Notes: a model not told the origin generated them from the letters alone. Positions 9,384 to 18,201 are shown, numbered from the stretch's first letter. The stretch is 64,000 nucleotides of DNA from Hymenobacter artigasi (GCF_012275535.1 NZ_JAAVTK010000001.1:803451-867450); one strand, 5' to 3'. Numbers and translations: made by a program.

Positions 9384-9803
9384 ATGATGATGTGGACACG
9401 CACCCTGGGACTAATTTTGATGGGATGGATGAGCGTTTCGGGTGCCCGGGCTGCCGGCCACCCCAAGCCGCTCACGATAGCGCAAACCGAAGCGCGCAAT
9501 GAGACCCTCACTCCGGGCTTCTCCGGACAGTTGTACGAGGCTCGCCGTGTGAGCAGTTTTCTTGCCGATGCCTTGATGCTCAATAATGTTCAGCAACATG
9601 CTGTGCAGGCCTGCACCGCCGCCAAGTTCCAGGCCCTGTCCCTGGCTGCAACGGCTGCCGACACGGCCGCCGCCCGGCAGCAATACCAGCAAGCCGTGCG
9701 ACGTACCCTGGCCCCCAGCCAGCGCGATGCGTACGCCGCCCTGTGCCATCACCTGACCGACACCCTGCTGCCCCTCGACGGCTACGCGCTGGCGCTGCGC
9801 TAA
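9384..9803 (+). CDS. Small secreted protein, unknown function
   Basis: A 139-residue protein with an N-terminal signal peptide (MMMWTRTLGLILMGWMSVSG, cleavage probably after ARA). The mature part is alpha-helical and Gln/Ala-rich, with LAPSQRDAYAAL, which faintly recalls the LTxxQ repeats of Spy/CpxP-like periplasmic proteins. That similarity is only suggestive. Three ATG codons in a row (9384, 9387, 9390) are possible starts. It faces the convergent kmo gene, 24 bp away. Confidence 0.65.
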   Translation: MMMWTRTLGLILMGWMSVSGARAAGHPKPLTIAQTEARNETLTPGFSGQLYEARRVSSFLADALMLNNVQQHAVQACTAAKFQALSLAATAADTAAARQQYQQAVRRTLAPSQRDAYAALCHHLTDTLLPLDGYALALR

Positions 9804-9827
9804 GTAGTTGGCAATAAAATAGCTAGG

Positions 9828-11207
9828 TTAGTGGCGGGCGGCCATTTCCTGCTGCACCAGGGCCTGCACCGTCGGCTGGTCGTAGTCGGCCTCGGCCTGA
9901 ATGTGGGGCATGAGGCGGGCCATGATGGCATCCTGGCGCTGGCCGGCGGCCAGGGCCTCGGCGTAGGGCGTGTCGGAAAAGGTGACCTGCGAATACAGCG
10001 GAGCCCACTGGCCGGGAAACTGGCCCGAGATTTTTGCCTCAATCTTCTTCTGAAGCAGGAAAACGGGGTCGGCCACGCGGTCACGCATCTCCACGAAGTT
10101 GTAGAGGGCCAGGTCGGCCATGGCGTCATTGTTGGGCTTGCGCTCGGCCTGGAATTCGGCAAAAATGGTGTCCCAGGCCGAGTCGCCATACTCGTCAAAC
10201 AGCGCGTTGAGCACCGTGCAGTCCTCGAAGCCGGCATTCATGCCCTGGCCGTAGAAGGGCACAATGGCATGCGCCGCATCGCCGAGCAGCAGCACGTCGT
10301 CGTTGTACTTCCAGGGAAAGCACTTGATGGTGAGCAGCGAGCCCGTGGGGTGCGCAAAAAACTCCTCCGTCAGGGCCGGCATCAGGGGCACGGCATCGGG
10401 AAACACGCGGTCGAAAAAGGCCGCGACCTCGGCCGGCGTTTGCAGGGCGGCGAAGCTCTCGGCCCCTTCGTAGGGAAAAAACAGCGTGGCGTTGAAAGAA
10501 CCGTCGAGGTTGGGCAGCGCAATCATGAGGTACTGCCCGCGCGGCCAGATGTGCAGGGCGTTTTTCTCAATCTGCCACGCGCCGCCCGGGCCGGCGGCAA
10601 TGGTGAGCTCCTTATAGCCGTAGTCGAGAAAGTCCTGCGAGTAGTCGAAGCGGTCGGTGCGCTGCAGGGCGCTGCGCACCGCCGAGAAGGCCCCATCGGT
10701 GCCAAACAGGCGGGTATAGGGCGCGGTGCGCTCCTCCTGGGTTTCGGTGTCGCGCAGGCGCAGCTCCTTGGTTTTGAGGTCGATGCCGAGGCACTGCTGG
10801 CCGAAGTTAAATGTCACACCGGTCTGGCCCTCGGCCAGGTCGAGCAGGCGGCGGTTGAGGTGGCCCCGGTTCACGGAGTAAATGGCCTGTCCGTCGTGCC
10901 CATACGGCTGGCGGGTGAGGTTGCCCTGCACGTCGTGCATCACGCGGCCACTCATGGGAATGCCCACCTGGCGGATGTCGTTGGCCACGCCCACGCCGCC
11001 CAGCGCCTTCCAGCCCCGGTCCGACAGGGCCAGGTTGATGGAGCGGCCCTCCTGGAAGCCAGCGCGGCGCGGGTCGCCCCGGCGCTCAAACACCTCCACG
11101 GCGTGCCCGCGGCGGGCCAGGTACAACGACAGCAAAGAACCCACCAGCCCGGCACCCATTACGGTGAGGCGTTCGGTGGTGGGGTGGGCGGGGGCGGGGG
11201 TGGCCAT
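9828..11207 (-). CDS. kmo: Kynurenine 3-monooxygenase
   Basis: A 459-residue FAD-dependent hydroxylase. It has the N-terminal dinucleotide-binding motif (GAGLVGSLLSLYLARRG, about 17-33), then the substrate-side FQEGRSINLALSDRG characteristic of KMO, and the second FAD motif GDAAHAIVPFYGQGMNAGFED around 310-330. It converts L-kynurenine to 3-hydroxykynurenine with NADPH and O2, a step of tryptophan catabolism or de novo NAD synthesis. No other kynurenine-pathway gene is nearby, so it appears to be transcribed alone. Confidence 0.95.
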   Translation of the reverse strand: MATPAPAHPTTERLTVMGAGLVGSLLSLYLARRGHAVEVFERRGDPRRAGFQEGRSINLALSDRGWKALGGVGVANDIRQVGIPMSGRVMHDVQGNLTRQPYGHDGQAIYSVNRGHLNRRLLDLAEGQTGVTFNFGQQCLGIDLKTKELRLRDTETQEERTAPYTRLFGTDGAFSAVRSALQRTDRFDYSQDFLDYGYKELTIAAGPGGAWQIEKNALHIWPRGQYLMIALPNLDGSFNATLFFPYEGAESFAALQTPAEVAAFFDRVFPDAVPLMPALTEEFFAHPTGSLLTIKCFPWKYNDDVLLLGDAAHAIVPFYGQGMNAGFEDCTVLNALFDEYGDSAWDTIFAEFQAERKPNNDAMADLALYNFVEMRDRVADPVFLLQKKIEAKISGQFPGQWAPLYSQVTFSDTPYAEALAAGQRQDAIMARLMPHIQAEADYDQPTVQALVQQEMAARH

Positions 11208-11372
11208 AGGGAGCGGTGCTTGATGTAGGGGTGGGGCAGAAGCCGCGACGAAGCTACTACGGCCCGTGCGGTTAGCGGGGCGGGCTCAAAAATCCCGACG
11301 AGGTATCAATTGCATTCATCGCTTAAAGTTTATAATTGGTCGTAAAATCAGCTGGTCAGACAACGTTTGCCA

Positions 11373-11380
11373 GACCTTTG
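11373..11380 (+). promoter_or_regulatory. Possible -7 box before the first GHPxIRY gene
   Basis: GACCTTTG differs by one base from TAnnTTTG and equals the -7 box proposed for gltX. A start site about 7 nt downstream would leave a leader of roughly 20 nt before the ATG at 11409. No TTG lies at the expected distance, so support is partial. Confidence 0.3.
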
Positions 11381-11408
11381 ACGAATTAGAACTAAAACAA
11401 TTTTTGCT

Positions 11409-11666
11409 ATGACACATTTTCGATTCCGATACAAGCGGGTAGGCTATATGCGGTGGCGGTGCCGGGCGACCCGGATTCGGACGGCAGTGCTGGTGTTGCC
11501 CTTGGTAGCTGCCCGGCAATATGCGCCCAGCACGGCGGCGTGGCGACGGACGCAACCCATCGTGCTACCACCGGCTCCCGTCCGCTCCATGCTGCAGATT
11601 GGAAACTACCTGGTGGGGGAAGATGGCGACCCGCAATTAACCGGGCATCCCGATATCAGATACTAA
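11409..11666 (+). CDS. Small protein with GHPxIRY C-terminal signature (copy 1)
   Basis: An 85-codon gene with an A-rich leader before its ATG. The N-terminal half is very basic (MTHFRFRYKRVGYMRWRCR) and followed by a short hydrophobic stretch, possibly an export or membrane signal. The last 25 residues match the end of the small gene at 14713-14925: 13 identities, no gaps, both terminating exactly at IRY-stop. The shared pattern is L-x-(I/V)-G-x-Y-x-V-G, four variable residues, then P-x-L-x-GHP-x-IRY. The two DNA copies use different codons for the same residues, which supports protein-level selection. Not recognised as any described family. Confidence 0.5.
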   Translation: MTHFRFRYKRVGYMRWRCRATRIRTAVLVLPLVAARQYAPSTAAWRRTQPIVLPPAPVRSMLQIGNYLVGEDGDPQLTGHPDIRY

Positions 11667-11713
11667 CTAATTATTATTCAGAATAGATAACTCGACTATC
11701 GGAACAATGAAAT

Positions 11714-11731
11714 AAGCGCATGCTGCGCTTG
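11714..11731. promoter_or_regulatory. Dyad overlapping the -33 box of the receptor promoter
   Basis: AAGCGCA-TGC-TGCGCTT is a perfect 7-bp inverted repeat. Its last bases are also the TTG of the promoter for the receptor at 11784. The position suits an operator; it could alternatively be a hairpin ending the small upstream gene, but there is no T-run. Confidence 0.4.
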
Positions 11732-11756
11732 ATATCGGGAAAAAGTAGTAGGTTTG
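11729..11756 (+). promoter_or_regulatory. Promoter of the 11784 TonB-dependent receptor
   Basis: TTG at 11729-11731, a 17-bp spacer, and TAGGTTTG at 11749-11756 match the Bacteroidota primary sigma consensus. Transcription would start near 11763. This rules out an in-frame ATG at 11754 and fixes the receptor start at 11784. Confidence 0.75.
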
Positions 11757-11783
11757 CATACTATTTTTAAAAATTCCCGAATA

Positions 11784-14510
11784 ATGCAACAACGTTACTT
11801 CTTTCTAATCCTATGCCTGATGCTGGCGTTTACTGGCTGGGCGCAGGTACCACAAACCATTAGCGGCACCGTGCAGACGGAGGCCGGAATGCCCCTGCCA
11901 GGGGCTACTATTTTCTTCAAAAGCACCTACAACGGCGGTAGCACCAACGAGGAAGGCCAGTTTCAGATAAAAGCGGATTTTTCCAAGGGACCGCAGGTGC
12001 TGTCCATCTCTTTTGTGGGCTACGAAACCCAGACGCTCACCCTGGCCCAGCCCGACAATGCGCTGGTGGTAACACTGCGCCCCAGCGCCGTGCTCGACCA
12101 GGTAGTGGTGGCCGCTTCCCGCGTAGAGGAAAGCATCGGCCAGGTGCCGGTAACGGTGGAAAAGCTCAACCAGCGCCAGGTGGAGCAAATCACGACCCCC
12201 GATTTGGTGGCTGGCCTCGGCCGCTTCAAGGGCATTGATGTGAGCAGCTCCAGCTTGCTCACCACTAGCTTCAGCACGCGGGGCTTCAACTCGTCGCGCT
12301 CGGAGCGCGTCATTCAGCTCTCCGACTACATGGACACGCAGGTGCCCAGCCTGAGCAGCTACTTCGGCAACCTGCTGGGTGCGCCGGTGCTCGACGTGGC
12401 CAGCGTGGAGATTGTGCACGGCCCGGCCTCGGCCCTCTACGGTGCCAACGCCTTCAACGGCGTGCTGCTCACCAACTCGAAAGACCCTTTCAAAGACCCC
12501 GGCCTGACGGTGCGCCTGCGCGGCGGCAACCGCGACCTGCTGGACGGCCAGCTGCGCTACGCCACCAAAATCGGCGAGCGGGTGGCGTTCAAAATATCGG
12601 GCGGTGCCACGGTGGCCAACGATTTTATCGCCGACAATAAAGACGCGACTTCGTCCCTGATTGAGCCGGCCAACAACCCGCAGGGTTCGGCAGCGGGCTA
12701 CGACGCGGTGAGCCGTTACGGCGATGTGAACACGGGCTATGTTTTTGCCAATGTGCTGGTGAACCCGGCCACGCGCCAGCCCTACACCAATGCCCAGGGC
12801 CAGCCCATCCCGACGCCGGCCGAGCTGCGCGGCAAAACCTTGTTTCTGCCCGGCTTCTCCGAAAGCGAGCTGGTGGCCGGCGACAACAAAACGCATTCCT
12901 ACAAAGTCGCGCCCAGCTTGTCGGTGCTCCTCACCAACAGCATCAAGGCCACGGCCGATTATAAGTACACCAACGCCACCACCACGTACCAGAGTGCCAG
13001 CCGCTACCGTTTCGTGAACGGGGGCGCGCACCAGGGCCGGGTGCAGTTGGAAGGCCGCAACTGGTTTGTGCGGGCCTTCACAACGCACGATTTCTCGGGC
13101 GGCACCGGGGCGCAGGCCGATGGTTCGTACAACCTCGGCTTCCTGGGAGGCTTCCTGCAAAACCAGGTAGTGCCCGGCGCTACCACCACCACTTACGGCC
13201 AGCGCTACGTGGCCACCTACCTGGGCGGCCTGGCCGCCGGCTTGCCCGTTGCGAACGCTGCTTCCGGGGCGGCGGCTACCTTGCTGCAGCCCGGCACCAA
13301 GGACTTTAACGATGCCCGCAATAAGATTATCCATGACCCGACGCCCGGGCAGGGCGCGTTGCTGGTTATTCGCTCCATTCTCAACGAAGGCAGCGGCCAG
13401 TACACTTTCAACAACAACATTGCCGACCTGACCGTGGGCGCGGCCTACCGCCAGTACCTGCTGGGCTCCGATGGCAGCCTGTTTGAGGATACCAAGGGTG
13501 GCGAACGCATCAAAAACTATGAGTACGGAGCCTACGCCCAGGCCACCAAAGCCTTGTTCGACAACCACCTGAAGCTGGCCGCCGCCGGCCGCGTCGACCA
13601 GTTTCAGAACTTCGGCACCGCGTTTTCGCCCCGGGCTTCGGTTGTTTTCTCGCCGGGGGCCGATAAGCTCCAGAACTTCCGCGCCAGCTTTAGCCGCGCC
13701 TTCCGGGCACCTACGCAGAACGACCAGTACATCAAGCTCGACGTGGGCCGGGCCTTCCTGCTGGGCAACGTGCGCGGCGGCTTCGACGGCTACACGCTGG
13801 ACGTGCTCAAGGGCGCGTCGCCGGCCGATGCCGCCAACCTCTACCACGCCGACAAGCTGCGCCTCGAAGAAGTGAACAGCTACGAAGTGGGCTACCGCGC
13901 CGAGCTGTTCAAGAAGCTGTACATCGACGTGGACTACTTCTACAGCACGTATAACAACTTCATTGCCACCCAGAACTTTGTGGGCCGCTTGGATGGCACG
14001 CGCCCCGCGCCGGCCGAGCTGGCCACCACCAATGCTTCCGGCAGCAACGTGCGCGTAATTCAGATTGCGGCCAACGTGGACCAGCGCGTGCAAAGCCAGG
14101 GCGCAGGCGTCACCCTGAGCTATGCCTTCGCTCCGGGCCTCACCCTCAATGGCAACTATAGCTACAACGACCTCATCACAAAAGATTTCAAGGCCGGTAC
14201 GCAGTCGTTCTTCAACACGCCAAAGCATAAGTTTAACTTCGGCATCGATGGCCAGTTGCTGAACCGCGCCCTGAGCTACAACGTGAACTACCGCTGGGTC
14301 GACAGCTTCGTTTACGAGTCCACCTTCGCCACCGGCACCGTGTCCACGGCCCAGACCGTGGATGCCCAGCTGGGCTACACCCTCAAGGCCCTGCACACCA
14401 CGCTACAGGCCGGCGTCACCAACCTCTTCGATACCGCCAACCTGCAGGTATACGGCGCGCCCAGCTATGGCCGCATCGGCTATTTCGGGCTGCTGTTCGA
14501 TATCAAGTAG
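11784..14510 (+). CDS. TonB-dependent receptor (carboxypeptidase-regulatory, plug, barrel)
   Basis: A 908-residue outer-membrane receptor. Signal peptide at 1-20 (MQQRYFFLILCLMLAFTGWA), carboxypeptidase-regulatory-like domain at about 24-105 (ISGTVQTEAGMPLPGATI), plug at about 115-225 (STRGFNSSRSERVIQL, then EIVHGPASALYGANAFNGV), then a beta-barrel with many aromatic strand ends. The ATG at 11784 is chosen because a strong promoter overlaps the earlier in-frame ATG. It is monocistronic with its own terminator and is bracketed by two small genes sharing the GHPxIRY tail. The plug resembles siderophore/cobalamin-type receptors, but the ligand cannot be assigned. Confidence 0.94.
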   Translation: MQQRYFFLILCLMLAFTGWAQVPQTISGTVQTEAGMPLPGATIFFKSTYNGGSTNEEGQFQIKADFSKGPQVLSISFVGYETQTLTLAQPDNALVVTLRPSAVLDQVVVAASRVEESIGQVPVTVEKLNQRQVEQITTPDLVAGLGRFKGIDVSSSSLLTTSFSTRGFNSSRSERVIQLSDYMDTQVPSLSSYFGNLLGAPVLDVASVEIVHGPASALYGANAFNGVLLTNSKDPFKDPGLTVRLRGGNRDLLDGQLRYATKIGERVAFKISGGATVANDFIADNKDATSSLIEPANNPQGSAAGYDAVSRYGDVNTGYVFANVLVNPATRQPYTNAQGQPIPTPAELRGKTLFLPGFSESELVAGDNKTHSYKVAPSLSVLLTNSIKATADYKYTNATTTYQSASRYRFVNGGAHQGRVQLEGRNWFVRAFTTHDFSGGTGAQADGSYNLGFLGGFLQNQVVPGATTTTYGQRYVATYLGGLAAGLPVANAASGAAATLLQPGTKDFNDARNKIIHDPTPGQGALLVIRSILNEGSGQYTFNNNIADLTVGAAYRQYLLGSDGSLFEDTKGGERIKNYEYGAYAQATKALFDNHLKLAAAGRVDQFQNFGTAFSPRASVVFSPGADKLQNFRASFSRAFRAPTQNDQYIKLDVGRAFLLGNVRGGFDGYTLDVLKGASPADAANLYHADKLRLEEVNSYEVGYRAELFKKLYIDVDYFYSTYNNFIATQNFVGRLDGTRPAPAELATTNASGSNVRVIQIAANVDQRVQSQGAGVTLSYAFAPGLTLNGNYSYNDLITKDFKAGTQSFFNTPKHKFNFGIDGQLLNRALSYNVNYRWVDSFVYESTFATGTVSTAQTVDAQLGYTLKALHTTLQAGVTNLFDTANLQVYGAPSYGRIGYFGLLFDIK

Positions 14511-14530
14511 AAAAAAAATTGCCGGCAGAA

Positions 14531-14563
14531 AGCCCCAACCAGTTTCTGGTTGGGGCTTTTTTT
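14531..14563 (+). terminator. Rho-independent terminator of the receptor gene
   Basis: AGCCCCAACCAG-TTT-CTGGTTGGGGCT followed by a run of T. A perfect 12-bp stem and strong T-tract 20 bp after the receptor stop codon. Confidence 0.95.
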
Positions 14564-14712
14564 ATGGCTGCCGAATGAGGGGGTTTTGCTACTGTGGCGC
14601 TTGTTAGCCAGGCTGGTACACTCCTTGTAAAAGCCTGGGTGCCGCAGCTGTAAGCAAGCTGGAACACGGTTGAGGTAACCAGCGCTTCTCACCGCTATTA
14701 TTCGCCCCATTT

Positions 14713-14925
14713 ATGCCCCGTTCTACCGCTGCCAGCCGCCCGGCCCATGCACCTGCCGCCTTGCCCGAGTCATCCCTCCCCGCAGATGAGCCCCCAGCTG
14801 CCGCCCGACCCGGCGAGGCAAAAGAAGTACAGCTCCTTTCAACCCCGGTTTTGCGAGTGGGCGAGTACGAAGTGGGCGACGGCTACTGCCCCCGCCTGCA
14901 TGGCCACCCGGGCATCCGCTACTAG
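14713..14925 (+). CDS. Small protein with GHPxIRY C-terminal signature (copy 2)
   Basis: A 70-codon gene after the receptor terminator, so it needs its own promoter; only a poor -7-like TATTATTC at about 14696 is visible. The N-terminal 45 residues are Ala/Pro-rich and probably disordered, unlike copy 1. The last 25 residues (beginning VLRVGEYEVGD) align without gaps with the tail of the 11409-11666 gene and end with GHPGIRY-stop. Its TAG overlaps the stop of the convergent alkB by 4 bp (CTAG). Function unknown; the shared tail is the only support beyond the open frame. Confidence 0.5.
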   Translation: MPRSTAASRPAHAPAALPESSLPADEPPAAARPGEAKEVQLLSTPVLRVGEYEVGDGYCPRLHGHPGIRY

Positions 14926-15521
14926 CCGGCTGCCCCCGCCACCCACCGAAAAGTGAGGTTGAGCCGTGGGCCGATGGGCCGGGCGGTTTTGGGCAGCGCG
15001 TGCTGCCAGTGCTGCTGGGTGGGGCCACGCATCAGCAGCAGGCTGCCGCTGGGCAGGTCGAGGCCGAAGGGCGCGTGGGCCAGCTCGGCCCGAGGCCGCA
15101 GGCGGAAGCGCCGGGTAGCCCCCAGGCTAAGCGAGGCGATGGCCGGCGCGGGGCCTAACTCGGGCTCATCGTCGGCGTGCCAGCCCATGCTGTCGCGGCC
15201 GTCGCGGTACAGGTTCAGCAGCACGCTGTTGAAGCGGGCCCCGGTGGTGGCCTCAAGGCGCTGGCGCAGCGCCTGCAGGGCGGGCAGCCAGGGGCGCGGC
15301 TCCCAGGCCAGGCCCGAGTAGGTGTAACGGGCCTCCGCATCGCCATACCAGGCAGTGAGGCGCGGCTGCGGGATTTCCTGCCCAAAAATGCGGATGGACC
15401 GCTGCTCCCAGGCCACGGCGGTGGTAAGCTGCGCGAGCAGTGCATCCGCCTCCGTAGCCGGTAAAAAAGCAGGGTCGAACAACAGCTCGGCCTGGGGTAG
15501 GGGCAACGGTAAGAGAGCCAT
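14922..15521 (-). CDS. alkB: AlkB-type 2-oxoglutarate/Fe(II) DNA dealkylase
   Basis: A 199-residue dioxygenase. Fe(II) ligands can be assigned as His115 and Asp117 (WHADDE) and His174 (HWQH); the 2-oxoglutarate-binding arginines are in PRLNLTFR (Arg186, Arg192). The segment LNLYRDGRDSMGWHADDE is characteristic of AlkB. It is predicted to remove N-alkyl lesions such as 1-methyladenine and 3-methylcytosine by oxidative demethylation. It is a single-gene unit; its stop overlaps the small gene on the other strand. Confidence 0.9.
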   Translation of the reverse strand: MALLPLPLPQAELLFDPAFLPATEADALLAQLTTAVAWEQRSIRIFGQEIPQPRLTAWYGDAEARYTYSGLAWEPRPWLPALQALRQRLEATTGARFNSVLLNLYRDGRDSMGWHADDEPELGPAPAIASLSLGATRRFRLRPRAELAHAPFGLDLPSGSLLLMRGPTQQHWQHALPKTARPIGPRLNLTFRWVAGAAG

Positions 15522-15789
15522 AGCAAACGAAAAATATTCGGGTCAACCCACGCGGGTATGAGCGATAAATCAAGAAATGCGGTCCGATAATTCAAATAGA
15601 ACTCCCGGGCACCACGGCAGTAAAGCGCCCCGGTGGCGGGAGTGCCTTTGAAGGGGGGGCAATACACCAGGCTACAAACCAGATACAAACAGACCTCCGG
15701 CCTGCCCCCGCCCAACCATCAGCCTGAGCCGTGTGCTGAACAAGTGCAGACCGGAGGCCTGGGTTTAGTGGGCGCGAAGCCCGGGGCAA

Positions 15790-17340
15790 TTACGCCGCTA
15801 CCGGAATGCTGGCTACAGCCGCTCGCAGGCGCTGGGCCACCTCGGGCACGCCCAAAATCACCAGCGTTTCGAACAGGTCGGGGCCGGCGGCGGCACCGGT
15901 CACGGCCACGCGCAGGGCTTGCAGCACCTGGCCGGGCTTGAGGCCCTGGGCCGCCATCGTATCGTTGAACAGGGTTTTCAGGCCTTCGGCCGAAACTTCA
16001 GGGGCGGTGGGCAGCGCCTCGGCGTAGGCTGTGAGGGCGGCGGCCACGGGAGCGTTCCACTTCTTGCTCACCACGGTTTCGTCGTACTCGGTCGGGGCCT
16101 GGAAGAAATATTTGGCTTCCTGCCAGAAGTCCTTCGGGAAGCTCACTCGCTCCTTCATTACCCCCACAATCTGCTCGGCTTTCTCCTGACTGCACACAAT
16201 GGCGTGCTCGTGCAGGGCCGTGAGCAGGTAGGGTGCTAGCTCGGCGTTGGATTTGGCGCGCAGGTAATGCTCGTTGAACCACTTCACCTTGTTCTGGTCG
16301 AACTTGGCCGGCGACTTGCTCACCCGCTCAATTGAGAAGGCCTGAATCAGCTCATCCATTGAGAAAATCTCCTGCTGGGTGCCAGGGTTCCAGCCCAGAA
16401 AAGCCAGGAAATTCACCATTGCCTCGGGCAGGTAGCCCTCTTCGCGATAGCCTTTGCTGACGGTGGCTTCGCCGGTTTCGCTGTCGGTGCCGTGCCACTC
16501 CAAGGGGAATACCGGGAAGCCCAGGCGGTCGCCGTCGCGCTTGCTGAGCTTGCCGGTGCCATCGGGCTTCAGCAGGAGCGGCAAGTGGGCAAACTGCGGC
16601 ATGGTGTTTTCCCAGCCCAGGTAGCGGTACAGCAGCACGTGCAGCGGCGCGGATGGCAGCCACTCCTCGCCCCGGATAACGTGCGAAATCTCCATCAGGT
16701 GGTCGTCCACGATGTTGGCCAGGTGGTAGGTCGGCATGCCGTCCGACTTCATTAGCACCTTGTCGTCCACGGCGCTCGAATGCACCACCACCCAGCCGCG
16801 AATCAAATCCTGAAAGCGGATTTCCTCTTTGCGGGGCACTTTCAGCCGGATTACGTATTGCGCGCCGCCGTCCAGCAGGGCCTTCACCTCATCTTCGGGC
16901 AGGGTGAGGGAGTTGCGCATCTGGGCGCGGGTAATGGAGTTGTACTGCGGATTGGGCACTTTGGCGGCCTGCAGGCGGGCGCGCATGGCGTCCAGCTCCT
17001 CAGGGGTATCAAAGGCGTAGTAGGCATGACCGGCCGCGATGAGCTGGTCGGCGTACTGCTTGTACATGGGTTTGCGCTCGCTCTGCTTGTAGGGGCCGTG
17101 GGGGCCGCCCACACCCTGGCCTTCATCAATCACGATGCCGACCCAGGCCAGCGCCTCCAGAATGTAGGCTTCGGCCCCGGGCACGAAGCGGTTCTGGTCG
17201 GTATCCTCGATGCGCAGCAGCATCTTGCCGCCCAGCTTGCGGGCCAGCAGGTAGTTGTATAGGGCGGTGCGTACGCCGCCAATGTGCAGCGGCCCGGTGG
17301 GCGAAGGTGCGAAACGCACCCGAACTTCTCTCTCGGTCAT
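15790..17340 (-). CDS. gltX: Glutamyl-tRNA synthetase
   Basis: A 516-residue class I aminoacyl-tRNA synthetase. The start at 17340 gives [20 protein letters not shown] with the HIGH-type motif HIGG at 19-22. The KMSKS-type motif appears as KLSKRDG in the middle of the protein, and the C-terminal helical anticodon-binding region is present. It charges tRNA-Glu. An in-frame upstream extension lacks family similarity and runs toward the promoter, so it is excluded. Confidence 0.97.
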   Translation of the reverse strand: MTEREVRVRFAPSPTGPLHIGGVRTALYNYLLARKLGGKMLLRIEDTDQNRFVPGAEAYILEALAWVGIVIDEGQGVGGPHGPYKQSERKPMYKQYADQLIAAGHAYYAFDTPEELDAMRARLQAAKVPNPQYNSITRAQMRNSLTLPEDEVKALLDGGAQYVIRLKVPRKEEIRFQDLIRGWVVVHSSAVDDKVLMKSDGMPTYHLANIVDDHLMEISHVIRGEEWLPSAPLHVLLYRYLGWENTMPQFAHLPLLLKPDGTGKLSKRDGDRLGFPVFPLEWHGTDSETGEATVSKGYREEGYLPEAMVNFLAFLGWNPGTQQEIFSMDELIQAFSIERVSKSPAKFDQNKVKWFNEHYLRAKSNAELAPYLLTALHEHAIVCSQEKAEQIVGVMKERVSFPKDFWQEAKYFFQAPTEYDETVVSKKWNAPVAAALTAYAEALPTAPEVSAEGLKTLFNDTMAAQGLKPGQVLQALRVAVTGAAAGPDLFETLVILGVPEVAQRLRAAVASIPVAA

Positions 17341-17379
17341 AACAGAAAAAAAGCGCGCCCCGGAGTTCGGAACGCGCCA

Positions 17380-17409
17380 CAAAGGTCGGGGTCATTTATC
17401 ATTTAACAA
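17380..17409 (-). promoter_or_regulatory. gltX promoter, -33 box inside a repeat arm
   Basis: On the minus strand TTG (17409-17407), a 19-bp spacer and GACCTTTG (17387-17380) give a near-consensus Bacteroidota promoter 40 bp before the gltX ATG. The TTG lies inside the left arm of the 21-bp inverted repeat at 17398-17490, so the repeat supplies part of the promoter. Confidence 0.55.
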
Positions 17410-17490
17410 TTATCATTTAACAGCCGTCCTGGCTGACCAGCTGCCACAATGAGAACGACTGTCAAATGGTAAATGATAATTGTTAAATGA
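17398..17490. repeat. Intergenic hairpin repeat, 21-bp perfect arms
   Basis: Arms 17398-17418 and 17470-17490 are perfect inverted copies built of the words CATTTAACA and TTATCATTTA. The hairpin fills the gap between gltX and the small membrane-protein gene, stopping 3 bp before the latter's stop codon. Confidence 0.9.
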
Positions 17491-17493
17491 AAA

Positions 17494-17685
17494 TCAGTCC
17501 CGGTTTTTAAAACCCAGCCAGAGCACCAGTCCGAGCAGCGTAATGCCGCCCCTGATGCCCCAGGCCACTGCGGTACCCCACTGGTCAATCCACGTCAGAA
17601 AGACGTAGTGAATATTGGGGTTGATGAGCGGCAGCACCAACGAAATAAGCCCAATAATGAGCAGGCCGAGTCCAAGTTCTTTCAT
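17494..17685 (-). CDS. Small two-helix membrane protein
   Basis: A 63-residue protein with two predicted membrane helices (ELGLGLLIIGLISLVLPLI and WGIRGGITLLGLVLWLGF) separated by a short loop. The ATG at 17685 is preferred over the one at 17703 because it begins immediately before helix 1. Similar tiny two-helix proteins are common in Cytophagales genomes and have no assigned function. It lies upstream of gltX on the same strand, separated by a long hairpin repeat. Confidence 0.65.
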   Translation of the reverse strand: MKELGLGLLIIGLISLVLPLINPNIHYVFLTWIDQWGTAVAWGIRGGITLLGLVLWLGFKNRD

Positions 17686-17765
17686 AAGCAGTAGAACGCG
17701 CATTAGCTTGTTCTGGCGGCTAACGATGAAGCCAGTTCGGTAGTATGAGCAAGCTAGCGCTTGTG

Positions 17766-18149
17766 CTACGTTCCTACCGCGATGCAGGAAATTTCTACTT
17801 GCACATCGCGCGGGAGCCGGGCTACTTCCACGGTTTCGCGGGCCGGTGCGGTGGCTTCATCGAAGTAAGAGCCATATACTTGGTTGATGGTGGCGAAGTT
17901 GCTGAGGTCTTTCACGAAGATGCTGCACTTCACTACATCGGTCAGGGTGAGGCCGGCGGCGGCCAGCACGGCGGTCATGTTCTTCAGCACTTGGTGCGTC
18001 TGGGCGGCCACGTCGCCCTCCACCAGCTGTCCGGCGGCGTCAAGCGGAATTTGACCCGAGACGTAGACGGTATTGCCGGCCTTCACGGCTTGCGAGTAGG
18101 GGCCAATAGGGGCCGGAGCCTGGTCGGTGAGGATAATCTGGTGGGCCAT
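17766..18149 (-). CDS. ridA: RidA-family enamine/imine deaminase
   Basis: A 127-residue protein of the YjgF/YER057c/UK114 family, at the typical length. PIGPYSQAV near the N-terminus, YVSGQIPLD, and APARETVEVARLPRDVQVEI near the C-terminus are family signatures; the Arg in PAR is the residue that binds the substrate carboxylate. It hydrolyses reactive 2-aminoacrylate and related enamines produced by PLP enzymes. It is read from its own unit, upstream of glmS-facing intergenic hairpins. Confidence 0.95.
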   Translation of the reverse strand: MAHQIILTDQAPAPIGPYSQAVKAGNTVYVSGQIPLDAAGQLVEGDVAAQTHQVLKNMTAVLAAAGLTLTDVVKCSIFVKDLSNFATINQVYGSYFDEATAPARETVEVARLPRDVQVEISCIAVGT

Positions 18150-18201
18150 AAGGTAAAATGGTAAGTGGGTATATGAGCAGGTTTGAACCGCAAATAACGG
18201 C

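Noticed and set aside
11811..14396. Leftward 861-codon open frame opposite the 11784 receptor
   Set aside because: Mirror of receptor codons with no recognisable domain.
15600..15780. CCTCCGG/CCGGAGG inverted words in the gap after gltX
   Set aside because: Short and far apart, with no T-run; not convincing as terminator or repeat.
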